A stretch of 64,000 bases of DNA, taken from NCBI RefSeq assembly GCF_017848645.1, contig NZ_JAFEIF010000051.1, forward strand, positions 1 to 64,000, read 5' to 3'. Position numbers and translations under genes: made by a program. Source of the stretch: Limnohabitans sp. GTDB taxonomy: Bacteria > Pseudomonadota > Gammaproteobacteria > Burkholderiales > Burkholderiaceae_C. The notes beneath the pieces were generated by a model. That model saw only the letters and a program-made list of their open reading frames with translations. It had not been told where the DNA came from and ran no database searches. Positions 1 through 8,149 of this stretch are shown here, one piece after another (position 1 is the stretch's first letter; each line of letters starts with the position of its first letter).

Positions 1-1
1 G

Positions 2-529
2 GCCTCGCCCAGCGCCAGCGCCTCGGCTGCGCGTGCGGCCCCCGTGCCACCCGCCAAGCCCAGCCCATCCGTTGCAGCGGCCCCGCCTGTCGCGACACCT
101 CCCGCTGCACTGGCCGCTGCATCTGCCGCTGCACCTGCCGCAACCACAACACCCCCGCCCGCCGCACGCCCAGCGGCCGATGCCCGAACTGCAGACCGCG
201 CAGCCATCAACCAAGCGGTGCAGGACTGGGCCAAAGCCTGGGGCGACCAGGACATGGCGCGTTATTTCGCTGCCTACGCGAACAACTTCACCCCCGCCAA
301 CCGGGCCAGCCGCGCCCAATGGGAGAGCGACCGCCGCATCCGCATCGTGTCCAAGAAATCGATCTCGGTGCAAGTGCGCGAGATACAAATCAGCTTCAAT
401 GGCGACACAGCTTCGGCGCGCTTTCAGCAGCTGTACACCTCGGACAATTTGAAGAACACAAGCCGCAAGACCCTGGAGTTGGTGCGGCAAGGTAACCGCT
501 GGTTGATTGCGCGCGAGTCGGTGAATTGA
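2..529 (+). CDS. Protein with C-terminal NTF2/Cds6-like domain (5' end outside window)
   Basis: The reading frame is open from the first bases of the window to the TGA at 527-529, so the start lies upstream. The visible part opens with a long Ala/Pro/Thr-rich linker and then a domain of about 105 residues (AINQAVQDWAKAWGDQD onward, ending LELVRQGNRWLIARESVN) that looks like the NTF2-like / Cds6 C-terminal domain often found on envelope proteins near L,D-transpeptidases. The next gene's TTG start overlaps this stop, and that protein ends in a similar domain, so the two are probably co-expressed and linked to the cell envelope. No catalytic motif is visible and the N-terminal half is not seen. 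Confidence 0.8.
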   Translation, partial: ASPSASASAARAAPVPPAKPSPSVAAAPPVATPPAALAAASAAAPAATTTPPPAARPAADARTADRAAINQAVQDWAKAWGDQDMARYFAAYANNFTPANRASRAQWESDRRIRIVSKKSISVQVREIQISFNGDTASARFQQLYTSDNLKNTSRKTLELVRQGNRWLIARESVN

Positions 530-1932
530 GATCCAGACGCGCCTCGCCGCCATCCGCTCAACGTGATCGACAGGTGAGCAAAGCCTCCAAGCCTGAGCGC
601 CATCGGCACCCCTGGCGGCTCCAAAAGCTGGGTTGGTTGGGCGTGCTGATGATGCTGACCGCCGTCCTTTGGTGGGCGCTGGACCACGCCGGGCCCAAGG
701 CCCAAAAGGCCTGGAGCGAACTGAGCGCCAGCATGGGTCTGTCCTCCTCGACCACGATGTCCTGGCAACTGGCGTTCGAGCCGCAAACACCCCAGGCCAC
801 AGCGACGCCCGAGCTGGACCCGGAGCCGCTGGTGCGGCAAATTTACGCCCAACTGGGCGAGGGCGAACGGGCGCAGGCCCTGGCCACAGCCAGCGTGCTG
901 GCCGAGCGTTTTCCCACCTTTCAATTGGGCCAGCTGCTGTACGCCGATTTGCTCAACATCAGCTCTGCCAACCCTGTGCCTTTGCCCTTTGAAGACGAGG
1001 AGAATGCACCGTCCTTGCGCAAACGCCTGGACGAGCTGATCCTGGAGTCCAAACGCCGACTTCAGCGCGACAGTGCACAAAGCCTGCAGGGCAAAATTCC
1101 GGCCGCCCTCGCGTTTCTGAGCCCGCAGCAAGCCTATGTGGCGGCCGTGGACGCCTCCAAATCGCGTCTGTACTGGTTCGAAAACCGCAGCGGCCCGGAT
1201 GGCCGTTTGCAGTTGCACCTGGTCAAGGAAAGCTACATCTCGGTGGGCATCAACGGGGTGGGCAAGAACCAAGAGGGCGATGGCAAAACGCCCCTGGGCG
1301 TTTACTTCATCCAGCGCAATTTGCCCGGCGAAGGTCTGCCCGATTTGTTTGGCGAGGGGGCCTTGACGCTGAACTACCCCAATGCGGTGGACGTGATGCG
1401 CAAAAAAACAGGCTCGGGCATCTGGCTGCACGGCACGCCCAGCGCCCAATACGCCAGAGCCCCGGAGTCCACCGATGGGTGCGTGGTGCTCGCCAACCCC
1501 GAGATGAGACGCTTGCTGCACATGCCCGATCTGCGCATGACGCCGGTGATCATTGCCGAACAACTCGAATGGGTGAACGCAGACCAGGCCGCTCAGACAT
1601 GGGCCGGCTTCAAACCCGCGCTGAACCAATGGCTGCAGGCGCGCAACGGCCGCGACCCCGAGGCCTTGAAAATCCATTACAGCCCACGCTATGAACAAGA
1701 CGGCGTGGGGCTGGCGCAAGTCTGGCCACGACTGGCACAAACCACGCTGGGTTACAGCCAAACCAAGCCGCTGGAGTTGGTGTCCGTGTTGAACTGGAAA
1801 GACCAGGACCACACCATGGTGGTGACCATGAAAGACCCCAACCAGAGCCACCCCCAAGGCGCGGCCTATTTGCGCACGTATTGGCAAAAGGAAAATGGCC
1901 AATGGCGGCTGGTGTTTCAGGGCCCCACCTGA
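526..1932 (+). CDS. L,D-transpeptidase (YkuD domain) with C-terminal NTF2-like domain
   Basis: Likely forms or cleaves 3-3 peptidoglycan cross-links, or attaches proteins to peptidoglycan, in the periplasm. From the TTG start the protein is 468 aa with one N-terminal membrane segment (about residues 36-52, signal anchor), a helical middle, then a YkuD domain. The catalytic signature is clear: HG at residues 302-303 and STDGCV with the nucleophile Cys319. The last 90 residues (from about 380) resemble the NTF2-like tail of the upstream protein. The TTG at 526 overlaps the upstream TGA; GTG at 574 (VSKASKPERH) is a credible alternative start and keeps the anchor. Specific substrate is not evident. 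Confidence 0.88.
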   Translation: MRSRRASPPSAQRDRQVSKASKPERHRHPWRLQKLGWLGVLMMLTAVLWWALDHAGPKAQKAWSELSASMGLSSSTTMSWQLAFEPQTPQATATPELDPEPLVRQIYAQLGEGERAQALATASVLAERFPTFQLGQLLYADLLNISSANPVPLPFEDEENAPSLRKRLDELILESKRRLQRDSAQSLQGKIPAALAFLSPQQAYVAAVDASKSRLYWFENRSGPDGRLQLHLVKESYISVGINGVGKNQEGDGKTPLGVYFIQRNLPGEGLPDLFGEGALTLNYPNAVDVMRKKTGSGIWLHGTPSAQYARAPESTDGCVVLANPEMRRLLHMPDLRMTPVIIAEQLEWVNADQAAQTWAGFKPALNQWLQARNGRDPEALKIHYSPRYEQDGVGLAQVWPRLAQTTLGYSQTKPLELVSVLNWKDQDHTMVVTMKDPNQSHPQGAAYLRTYWQKENGQWRLVFQGPT

Positions 1933-1980
1933 TCGCTCCCGATCCAACGCACCCAACCCAATGGCTCACGCCCGGCCCGC

Positions 1981-2271
1981 ATGAACACCGACATCCCGTT
2001 TTTCAATGGCCGCATCGACCCGGATGGCGGGAGTTTTGACGCTTGGAAATCACAAAGCTTGCTCGACTCGCTGGAGCAAGGTGGCCTGCAGTGGCCCAGC
2101 TCCTGCCGCTCAGGCACTTGCCGCACCTGCATTGGGCAACTGGTCTCGGGCCAGGTGCACTACGAGATGGCATGGCCGGGTCTCACGGCCGAAGAAAAAG
2201 CCGAGGGCTGCGTGCTGCCTTGCGTGGCGCGGCCCCTCGGCGATGTGGTGCTGCAAGACCCCTTCGCTTGA
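1981..2271 (+). CDS. 2Fe-2S ferredoxin (plant/adrenodoxin-like fold)
   Basis: A 96-aa electron-transfer protein. The cluster ligands are visible as Cys42-x4-Cys47-x2-Cys50 (SSCRSGTCRTC) and Cys81 (LPCVA), the C-x4-C-x2-C...C spacing of [2Fe-2S] ferredoxins; an extra Cys77 lies nearby. There is no signal peptide, so it should be cytoplasmic. It lies 48 bases after the L,D-transpeptidase and converges on ntrC. No partner reductase or oxygenase is adjacent, so its redox partner cannot be named. The ribosome-binding site before ATG 1981 is weak. Confidence 0.85.
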   Translation: MNTDIPFFNGRIDPDGGSFDAWKSQSLLDSLEQGGLQWPSSCRSGTCRTCIGQLVSGQVHYEMAWPGLTAEEKAEGCVLPCVARPLGDVVLQDPFA

Positions 2272-2289
2272 CCGAAGGGTCAGCGCGCG

Positions 2290-3867
2290 TCAGGCCTCGT
2301 CCAGGCCCAACTCCTGGATTTTGCGGGTGATGGTGTTGCGGCCAATGCCCAGTTTTTGCGCCGCCTCGATGCGGCGACCGCGCGTGGTGGCCAGCGCCGC
2401 CTGAATCAGGCTGGTTTCAAAACGCCGGGTAAGCGCGTCCCACACATCGGTGCGACCGGCTTTGAGCAAGGCCAGGGCCTCTTGCTCCAGACCGGGCTCC
2501 CAGCCCATGGCACCGGGGTTGACCATGGCAGCGTCAAAAGGCGAAGCCAAGTTCTGCGCATGCACGGGGCGGTCATGGCCAGCCAATGAACCTGGCGCGA
2601 ACTGGCTTGGCTCGGACTGGCCCAGCGCGGTCTCGGCCAAGCCGCCCCCCACACCCGAAGACAAGGCCGTGAATGCGGCAGGCGCGGCCGATGCAGCGCC
2701 TGACAGCCCCAGCACTTCGGGTGGCAAATCCTTGACTTCAATCGTTTGTGTGGGCGCCATGACGGTGAGCCAGTGGCAGATGTTTTCGAGCTGGCGCACA
2801 TTGCCCGGAAACTGGAACTGGCCCAGGCGCTCGAGCGCGGCGTCGGCCATGCGTTTGGGCTCCACACCCAGCTGCTGCGCGCTGCGCTGCAGGAAGTAGC
2901 GCGCCAGCACGGGCACGTCTTCGCGCCGCTCGCGCAGCGCGGGCAGGCGCAGGCGAATCACGTTCAGGCGGTGGTACAGGTCTTCGCGGAAGATGCCTTC
3001 CTTGACGCGCTGCTCCAAATCCTGGTGGGTGGCCGCGATCACGCGCACATTGGCCTTGACGGCGCTGTGCCCGCCCACGCGGTAGAAGTGGCCGTCGGAC
3101 AGCACACGCAGCAAACGCGTTTGCAAATCGAACGGCATGTCGCCGATCTCGTCCAGAAACAGCGTGCCGCCATCGGCTTGCTCAAAGCGGCCCCGGCGCG
3201 AAGCTTGTGCGCCTGTGAAAGCGCCGCGCTCGTGGCCAAACAATTCGCTCTCGAGCAGGTCTTTGGGAATGGCCGCCGTGTTGATGGCCACAAAGGGCTG
3301 GTTGGCGCGGGGCGAGTGTTTGTGCAGCGCGTGCGCCACCAGCTCTTTGCCCGAGCCCGACTCGCCCGTGATCAGCACCGTGACATGGCTTTGCGCCAAA
3401 CGACCGATGCCGCGAAACACATCCTGCATGGCCGGAGCCTGGCCCAGCATTTCGGGGGCGTCGGCCATTTTTTCTTCGGCCACGTCTTCGCGCTGGCTCT
3501 CGCCCACGGCACGGCGGATCAGCTCCACCGCCTTGGGCAAATCAAAGGGCTTGGGCAGGTACTCAAACGCCCCGCTTTGGAAAGCCGATACGGCGCTGTC
3601 CAGGTCAGAAAACGCCGTCATGATGATGACCGGCAAACCGGGCATGCGCTGCTTGATGGCCGTGAGCAAATCCAGACCCGAGCCGCCGGGCATGCGGATG
3701 TCGCTGACCAGCACTTGCGGGCCGTCGCTGTCGCCTTCGGCCTCCAGCGCCTTCATCACCTCGCGTGGGTTGGTGAAGCTGCGCGTGGGCAATCCTTCGC
3801 GCAGCAGTGCTTTTTCGAGCACAAAGCGGATGGATTGGTCATCGTCTACGATCCAGATCGGCTTCAT
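2290..3867 (-). CDS. ntrC: Nitrogen regulation response regulator NtrC (GlnG)
   Basis: Sigma-54-dependent activator of nitrogen-assimilation genes, phosphorylated by NtrB. From ATG 3867 the protein is 525 aa: receiver domain (DDD at 8-10, phospho-acceptor Asp56 in VSDIRMPG), AAA+ domain with Walker A (GESGSGKE) and the sigma-54-contacting GAFTGA loop (FGHERGAFTGA), and a C-terminal Fis-type helix-turn-helix (AAQKLGIGRNTITRKI). A low-complexity Ala/Ser/Gly linker of roughly 100 residues separates the AAA+ and DNA-binding domains. A longer frame begins at TTG 3891, but MKPIWIVDDDQ is the usual family start. It follows ntrB by 34 bases, probably as the last gene of a glnA operon. Confidence 0.96.
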   Translation of the reverse strand: MKPIWIVDDDQSIRFVLEKALLREGLPTRSFTNPREVMKALEAEGDSDGPQVLVSDIRMPGGSGLDLLTAIKQRMPGLPVIIMTAFSDLDSAVSAFQSGAFEYLPKPFDLPKAVELIRRAVGESQREDVAEEKMADAPEMLGQAPAMQDVFRGIGRLAQSHVTVLITGESGSGKELVAHALHKHSPRANQPFVAINTAAIPKDLLESELFGHERGAFTGAQASRRGRFEQADGGTLFLDEIGDMPFDLQTRLLRVLSDGHFYRVGGHSAVKANVRVIAATHQDLEQRVKEGIFREDLYHRLNVIRLRLPALRERREDVPVLARYFLQRSAQQLGVEPKRMADAALERLGQFQFPGNVRQLENICHWLTVMAPTQTIEVKDLPPEVLGLSGAASAAPAAFTALSSGVGGGLAETALGQSEPSQFAPGSLAGHDRPVHAQNLASPFDAAMVNPGAMGWEPGLEQEALALLKAGRTDVWDALTRRFETSLIQAALATTRGRRIEAAQKLGIGRNTITRKIQELGLDEA

Positions 3868-3901
3868 CAAAGTGGCACTTTCTGTGGTCAAGGGGAAGGC
3901 T

Positions 3902-4963
3902 TCAAGGCAGGGGAATCAGGATCTTGAAGTCCGTACGGCCCGGCTCGCTCTCGCACTCGATCAGGCCATGGTGTTGCTGCACAAAGGTTTGCGCCAATGT
4001 GAGCCCCAGGCCAGAGCCGCCTTCGCGCCCCGAGATCAACGGGAAGAAAATGCGGTCCTTGATCGAGTCTGGAACACCAGGCCCGTTGTCCATCACATGC
4101 AATTCCAATGCCAGGCGATAACGCTGCTTGCCAAAGGTGACTTGCCTCAAGATCCGGGTCTTGAGCGTGATCTGCGCGTCGCCTTGCGCCACGCGCTCTT
4201 GCAGGGCTTGCGCCGCGTTGTGCGCGATGTTGAGCACCGCCTGAATCAGCTGCTCTCGGTCGCCACGAAACTCGGGGATCGAGATGTCGTAATCGCGCAC
4301 CACCTTCAAGCCGCGTGGAAACTCGGCCAGGATCAGGGCGCGCACGCGTTCGCACACCTCGTGGATGTTCACATCGCCCACCACATGCGGCCTGCGGTGG
4401 GGGGCCAGCAAACGGTCCACCAGGGTCTGCAGCCGGTCGGCCTCGTGGATGATGACCTGTGTGTACTCGGTCAGCTCCTTGTCATCGAGTTCCATCTCCA
4501 GCAACTGCGCCGAGCCGCGAATGCCGCCCAGCGGGTTCTTGATCTCGTGCGCCAGGTTGCGGATCAGCTCCTTGTTGGCCTGGGCCTGGTCGAGCAGGCG
4601 CTCCTCGCGCTCTTGCCGGGTTTGTTGCTCCACCGGCAGCAGCTCCACGATCACCTCGTCGGGCAAATCGGTCAGCGCCACGATGACGTGCACGGGCAAA
4701 GGCTCTTCGTGGTGCAGGCGGCGCAGCTGGGCCTCGTAGCGCAGCGCGGCAAACTCGTTGGACTGCGCACCGGACAAGGCCATGATCAGGGGCTGCGGGT
4801 CCACAAAATAGTCGGGCAAGTGCGTGTCGTAGAGCGTGCGGCGGGACAGGCCCAGCGCATCTTCGAGCGCGGCATTGACAAAGCGCACACGGCCTTGGCC
4901 CTGCATCACGGCCACGGGCGTGGCCAGCAGGTCAAAGGCCTGGAATCGGTGGGGGGTGTTCAT
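3902..4963 (-). CDS. ntrB: Nitrogen regulation sensor histidine kinase NtrB (GlnL)
   Basis: Cytoplasmic histidine kinase that phosphorylates NtrC when nitrogen is limiting, normally under PII control. From ATG 4963 it is 353 aa: N-terminal PAS domain (about 5-100), a coiled DHp region with phospho-accepting His139 in NLAHEIKNPLGG, and a HATPase domain (N box ...NIAHNAAQA, G1 box MDNGPGVPD, G2 box GREGGSGLGLTLA). No membrane segment is present, as expected for NtrB. The start overlaps the stop of the upstream DUF4124 gene by four bases (ATGA), which argues for coupled translation and for ATG 4963 over the longer open frame. Confidence 0.95.
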   Translation of the reverse strand: MNTPHRFQAFDLLATPVAVMQGQGRVRFVNAALEDALGLSRRTLYDTHLPDYFVDPQPLIMALSGAQSNEFAALRYEAQLRRLHHEEPLPVHVIVALTDLPDEVIVELLPVEQQTRQEREERLLDQAQANKELIRNLAHEIKNPLGGIRGSAQLLEMELDDKELTEYTQVIIHEADRLQTLVDRLLAPHRRPHVVGDVNIHEVCERVRALILAEFPRGLKVVRDYDISIPEFRGDREQLIQAVLNIAHNAAQALQERVAQGDAQITLKTRILRQVTFGKQRYRLALELHVMDNGPGVPDSIKDRIFFPLISGREGGSGLGLTLAQTFVQQHHGLIECESEPGRTDFKILIPLP

Positions 4964-5577
4964 GGCGAGCTGCGGCTGGTCTGCACCGGGCGACGGGCCA
5001 GCTCGCGCTGCAGGCTGTCGATGTCGCGTTCGGTGCGCTCGATGGCCGCCAACATGCCGGCCACGCGGTCCAGGTATTTCTGGTGGTTGCGGGTTTCTGC
5101 GGCCCACTTCTCGGGCTCACCTTGGTTGTAGCTTTGCACCAACTGCGCCAGTTGCGCACGGGCCTTGTCCAGCTCTTGCATCAGGATGGTGCGCGCTTGC
5201 GCATCGCGCTCGCTTTGCTGCACATCGGGGGTGCGGACAGGCACTGACGGGGTGCGGGGCTGGCCCGCCAGTTCCAGGGCTGCGGCACCAGGCTCGGTTG
5301 GGGTGCTGCGTCTGGGCACGGCTGTGGGCACGGGGGCGGGCACGGCAGCGGCAGCAGGCGAAGGCGTGGGGCGGGTGCCGCTGATCACGGTGATGGCCTG
5401 AGGGGCCAGTGGCTCGCACAGAGCGGGATCGCGCGGGGCATTGGTGTATTCCTGGCCGCAGCGGTAAACGGCTTGCTGCGCCTGCGCACTCAGGGCTGCA
5501 CTGAATAAAAGCAAAAAAAGGACGGCCGAGGCCGTCCTTTTGAGGCATTGCACAGGTGGGTGTGCAATGGTGGTCAT
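4960..5577 (-). CDS. DUF4124-type secreted protein between glnA and ntrB
   Basis: A 205-aa protein with a signal peptide (basic CLKR, then AVLFLLLFSAALSAQAQQ, cleavage near residue 33), followed by a short DUF4124-like segment (VYRCGQEYTNAP), a Pro/Ala/Thr-rich linker and a C-terminal helical region (about 140-200) that looks like a coiled coil. It should be periplasmic; its function is unknown. It starts five bases after the glnA stop and overlaps ntrB by four bases. A strong terminator hairpin lies within its signal-peptide codons. A start downstream of that hairpin would lose the positively charged N-region, so ATG 5577 is preferred. Confidence 0.8.
   Translation of the reverse strand: MTTIAHPPVQCLKRTASAVLFLLLFSAALSAQAQQAVYRCGQEYTNAPRDPALCEPLAPQAITVISGTRPTPSPAAAAVPAPVPTAVPRRSTPTEPGAAALELAGQPRTPSVPVRTPDVQQSERDAQARTILMQELDKARAQLAQLVQSYNQGEPEKWAAETRNHQKYLDRVAGMLAAIERTERDIDSLQRELARRPVQTSRSSP
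5506..5541 (-). terminator. Intrinsic terminator inside DUF4124 signal-peptide codons, after glnA
   Basis: Bases 5516-5527 and 5530-5541 form a perfect 12-bp stem (AAAAGGACGGCC / GGCCGTCCTTTT) with a two-base spacer. On the minus strand it is followed by a run of seven T and a second T-rich stretch. It lies 41 bases or more past the glnA stop and probably reduces transcription into DUF4124-ntrB-ntrC. Confidence 0.75.
5546..5569 (-). other. Second hairpin between glnA and the glnA terminator
   Basis: CATTGCACA (5546-5554) and TGTGCAATG (5561-5569) form a perfect 9-bp stem with a six-base loop. It spans codons 3-11 of DUF4124, just after its ATG, so it could affect translation initiation or work in tandem with the terminator that follows. 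It has no T-tract of its own. Confidence 0.5.
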
Positions 5578-5582
5578 GGTGC

Positions 5583-6998
5583 TTAGAGCGAGTAGTACAT
5601 GTCGTACTCGACCGGCGAGACTTCCACGCGGCTGCGGTTGACTTCCTGCATCTTCAATTCGATGTAGGCGTCGATCCACGAGTCGGTGAACACGCCACCT
5701 TTGGTCAAGAAGGCGCGGTCTGCATTGAGTGCGTCCAAGGCCTGGTCGAGGCTGGAGCAAACAGTGGGGACCAACTTGTCTTCTTCTGGCGGCAGGTGGT
5801 ACAGGTCCTTGGTCGCGGCTTCGCCGGGGTGGATCTTGTTCTCGATACCGTCCAGACCCGCCATCAACAGGGCGGCAAAGCCCAGGTAGGGGTTCATCAA
5901 TGGATCGGGGAAACGGGCTTCCACACGGCGGGCCTTGTCGCTGGCGACGTTGGGGATGCGGATCGAGGCGGAGCGGTTCTTGGCCGAGTAAGCCAACTTG
6001 ACCGGGGCTTCGTAATGCGGGACCAAACGCTTGTAGCTGTTGGTGCCGGGGTTGGTGATCGCGTTCAGGGCACGGGCGTGCTTGATGATGCCGCCGATGT
6101 AGTACAGCGCGAGTTCAGACAAGCCTGCGTAGCCGTTGCCTGCGAACAGGTTCTTGCCGTCTTTCCAGATGGACTGGTGCACGTGCATGCCCGAGCCGTT
6201 GTCGCCCGCGTAAGGCTTGGGCATGAAGGTGGCGGTTTTGCCGTAAGCGTTGGCCACGTTGTGGATCACGTACTTTTGCAGCAGTGTCCAGTCAGCGCGC
6301 TCAACCAAAGTGGAGAACTTGGTGCCGATTTCGCATTGGCCAGCGCCTGCCACTTCGTGGTGGTGCACTTCGACTGGGATGCCCACGGCTTCGAGGATCA
6401 GCGACATTTCGCTGCGCATGTCGTGGGTGCTGTCGACCGGGGGCACGGGGAAGTAGCCGCCCTTGACGCGGTTGCGGTGGCCTTTGTTGCCGCCGTCGAT
6501 CTTGGTGCCGCTGTTCCAGGGGGCTTCGGCTTCGTCAATGGCGTAGAAGGTGTTGTTCGGCTCGGTGCTCCAGCGCACTTCGTCAAACAAGAAGAATTCT
6601 GGCTCGGGGCCGAAGTAGGCGGTGTCGCCCAGGCCCGATTGCTTGAGGTAGGTCTCGGCGCGCTTGGCGATCGAACGTGGGTCACGCTCGTAGGCCTTGC
6701 CGTCGGTGGGCTCGATCACGTCGCAGATCAAGACCAGGGTGACTTCTTCGAAGAAGGGGTCGATGATGGCGCTGTTGGCGTCGGGGATCAGCAGCATGTC
6801 GGAGGCTTCGATGCCCTTCCAGCCGGCAATCGAAGAGCCGTCGAAGGCTTGACCGTCTTCGAACTTGCTTTCGTCAAACTGGGACACGGGCACGGTGATG
6901 TGCTGCCACTTGCCACGGGTATCGGTGAAACGGAAGTCAACAAACTTGACTTCGTTGTCTTTCACCATGTTCATCACATCTGCGACGGTCTTGGCCAT
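5583..6998 (-). CDS. glnA: Type I glutamine synthetase
   Basis: Makes glutamine from glutamate, ammonia and ATP; forms a cytoplasmic dodecamer. The 471-aa length from ATG 6998 is typical. Visible family motifs include DGSSIAGW, the glutamate/ammonia site segment [10 protein letters not shown], and the adenylylation segment [10 protein letters not shown] with Tyr400, so activity is probably controlled by GlnE. A good ribosome-binding site (CAGGAG) precedes ATG 6998; the open frame extends upstream but [11 protein letters not shown] is the family N-terminus. It leads a minus-strand cluster with DUF4124, ntrB and ntrC, and two NtrC-like sites lie about 240-275 bases upstream. Confidence 0.98.
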   Translation of the reverse strand: MAKTVADVMNMVKDNEVKFVDFRFTDTRGKWQHITVPVSQFDESKFEDGQAFDGSSIAGWKGIEASDMLLIPDANSAIIDPFFEEVTLVLICDVIEPTDGKAYERDPRSIAKRAETYLKQSGLGDTAYFGPEPEFFLFDEVRWSTEPNNTFYAIDEAEAPWNSGTKIDGGNKGHRNRVKGGYFPVPPVDSTHDMRSEMSLILEAVGIPVEVHHHEVAGAGQCEIGTKFSTLVERADWTLLQKYVIHNVANAYGKTATFMPKPYAGDNGSGMHVHQSIWKDGKNLFAGNGYAGLSELALYYIGGIIKHARALNAITNPGTNSYKRLVPHYEAPVKLAYSAKNRSASIRIPNVASDKARRVEARFPDPLMNPYLGFAALLMAGLDGIENKIHPGEAATKDLYHLPPEEDKLVPTVCSSLDQALDALNADRAFLTKGGVFTDSWIDAYIELKMQEVNRSRVEVSPVEYDMYYSL

Positions 6999-7236
6999 CA
7001 AATTCTCCTGAAGGGAATGGGTTAAAAAGCTGACGCACAACTCTTGCAGTTTCTGTGCCAACTGGCCCAGTCCACCCAAGCTGAACAGCCCTAAATTGTG
7101 CCTTGAGCCCGCTGCTTTGGGCGCTTTCTGAAAGAAAAAAGCACCTGTCTGGGTTCCAGCAGGCGATCGGCAGCAGCCAAAACCTGCACTATGCCCAAAA
7201 ATTGGTCCTCAAGTGCCGCGTTCAGCCTCCTAAAAA

Positions 7237-7253
7237 TGCACTTTTTTGGTGCA
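7237..7253. promoter_or_regulatory. NtrC-binding-like site 1 upstream of glnA
   Basis: On the minus strand this reads TGCACCAAAAAAGTGCA, matching the enteric NtrC consensus TGCACCAnnnTGGTGCA at 12 of 14 defined positions. It lies 239 bases upstream of the glnA ATG, within enhancer range for sigma-54 activation. I could not find a -24/-12 promoter with correct GG-N10-GC spacing between it and glnA. Confidence 0.65.
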
Positions 7254-7257
7254 ATTT

Positions 7258-7274
7258 TGCACTATTTTGGTGAA
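7258..7274. promoter_or_regulatory. NtrC-binding-like site 2 upstream of glnA
   Basis: TGCACTATTTTGGTGAA on the plus strand matches TGCACCAnnnTGGTGCA at 12 of 14 defined positions. Its centre is 21 bases (about two helical turns) from that of site 1, the same-face arrangement expected for cooperative NtrC dimers. It ends eight bases before the stop codon of the neighbouring CinA-type gene. Confidence 0.65.
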
Positions 7275-7281
7275 TTATGGA

Positions 7282-8097
7282 TCAACGCACCAATTCGGGG
7301 CCATATTCCAGACTGAAGGCCTGCAGACCTTGGCGCAAGGCCTGGTAGGCTAGGTCGGCGTGGGCCGGCTCGCCTTTGACACCCAACTCGATGTGGCGCC
7401 CCCACTGCGGGTGGTCCACGCTGGGCAGGCTGAAGACTTTGACGGCCGGGTGCGCGGCTTCGATGGACTCCATCAACGGGGTCAGGGTGGCTTCCATCGC
7501 GCCCAACACAATCACCGACTTTTCGACATAAGCGTCTTGCCGGAAGTGGGCGCTGTAGTGCGTGTCCAGCACCGACTCGATCATGGGCCAGGCCATGACC
7601 GGAAAGCCGGGCACAAAGTGCACCGTGCCACCGCCAGGGCCGGTGCAGCTGAACCCGGGGATCTTGTTGTAGGGGTTGGGGATGATGGCTGCGCCTTGGG
7701 GAAAGGTGCCCATGTTCAGGCGGTGCAGGTTGTCGGCCCGCTCGGGTTCGTAGGGCAGGCCTTGCTCTTTGGCCGTGTCCTGCATGCGCTCCTGAATCAG
7801 GCGCTTGGCCTCGGGGTGCAAGGCCAGCGGAACGCCAAGGGCCTTGGCGGCGCATTGGCGGGTGTGGTCGTCCGGCGTGGCCCCAATGCCGCCGCAGCTG
7901 AACACCACCTCGCCCGAAGCAAAGGCCCGCTGCAAGGCGGCGGTGATGCGCTCGGGCGAGTCGCCCACGTACTCGGCCCAGCCCAGGCTCAGGCCCCGCG
8001 TGTTCATGAACTCGATGACTTTGGGCATGTGTTTGTCCTGGCGTTTGCCGGACATGATTTCGTCGCCAATGATGATCAGGCCAAAGGTGGGGGTCAT
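7282..8097 (-). CDS. CinA N-terminal-type molybdopterin-binding domain protein
   Basis: A 271-aa protein of the MoaB/MogA-like (MoCF_biosynth) fold. The diagnostic segments are IIIGDEIMSGKRQD at residues 8-21 and CGGIGATPDDHTRQ (about 68-81), the GGxGxTxDDxT motif of this family. The CinA C-terminal pyrazine-amidase domain is absent, so this is a stand-alone N-terminal-type protein, as is common in betaproteobacteria. Substrate is unknown; nucleotide-pyrophosphatase or molybdopterin-related roles are family guesses. It is the last gene of a minus-strand run with small gaps, and its stop abuts the NtrC-like sites of glnA. Confidence 0.85.
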   Translation of the reverse strand: MTPTFGLIIIGDEIMSGKRQDKHMPKVIEFMNTRGLSLGWAEYVGDSPERITAALQRAFASGEVVFSCGGIGATPDDHTRQCAAKALGVPLALHPEAKRLIQERMQDTAKEQGLPYEPERADNLHRLNMGTFPQGAAIIPNPYNKIPGFSCTGPGGGTVHFVPGFPVMAWPMIESVLDTHYSAHFRQDAYVEKSVIVLGAMEATLTPLMESIEAAHPAVKVFSLPSVDHPQWGRHIELGVKGEPAHADLAYQALRQGLQAFSLEYGPELVR

Positions 8098-8149
8098 GGG
8101 GGAACTCTTGGGGTCAGGTTGAAGGGGCAGTCGGGTATCGGGTCAAGCG

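Noticed and set aside
3137-5131. A 664-codon plus-strand frame opposite ntrC and ntrB
   Set aside because: Codon-phase shadow of the ntrB and ntrC genes; Ser/Ala/Arg-rich with no domain.
7080-7236. A sigma-54 promoter for glnA, for example around AGGCACAATTTAGGGC on the minus strand
   Set aside because: The GG to GC spacing is 11 and not 10, so it does not fit the -24/-12 rule; left unannotated.
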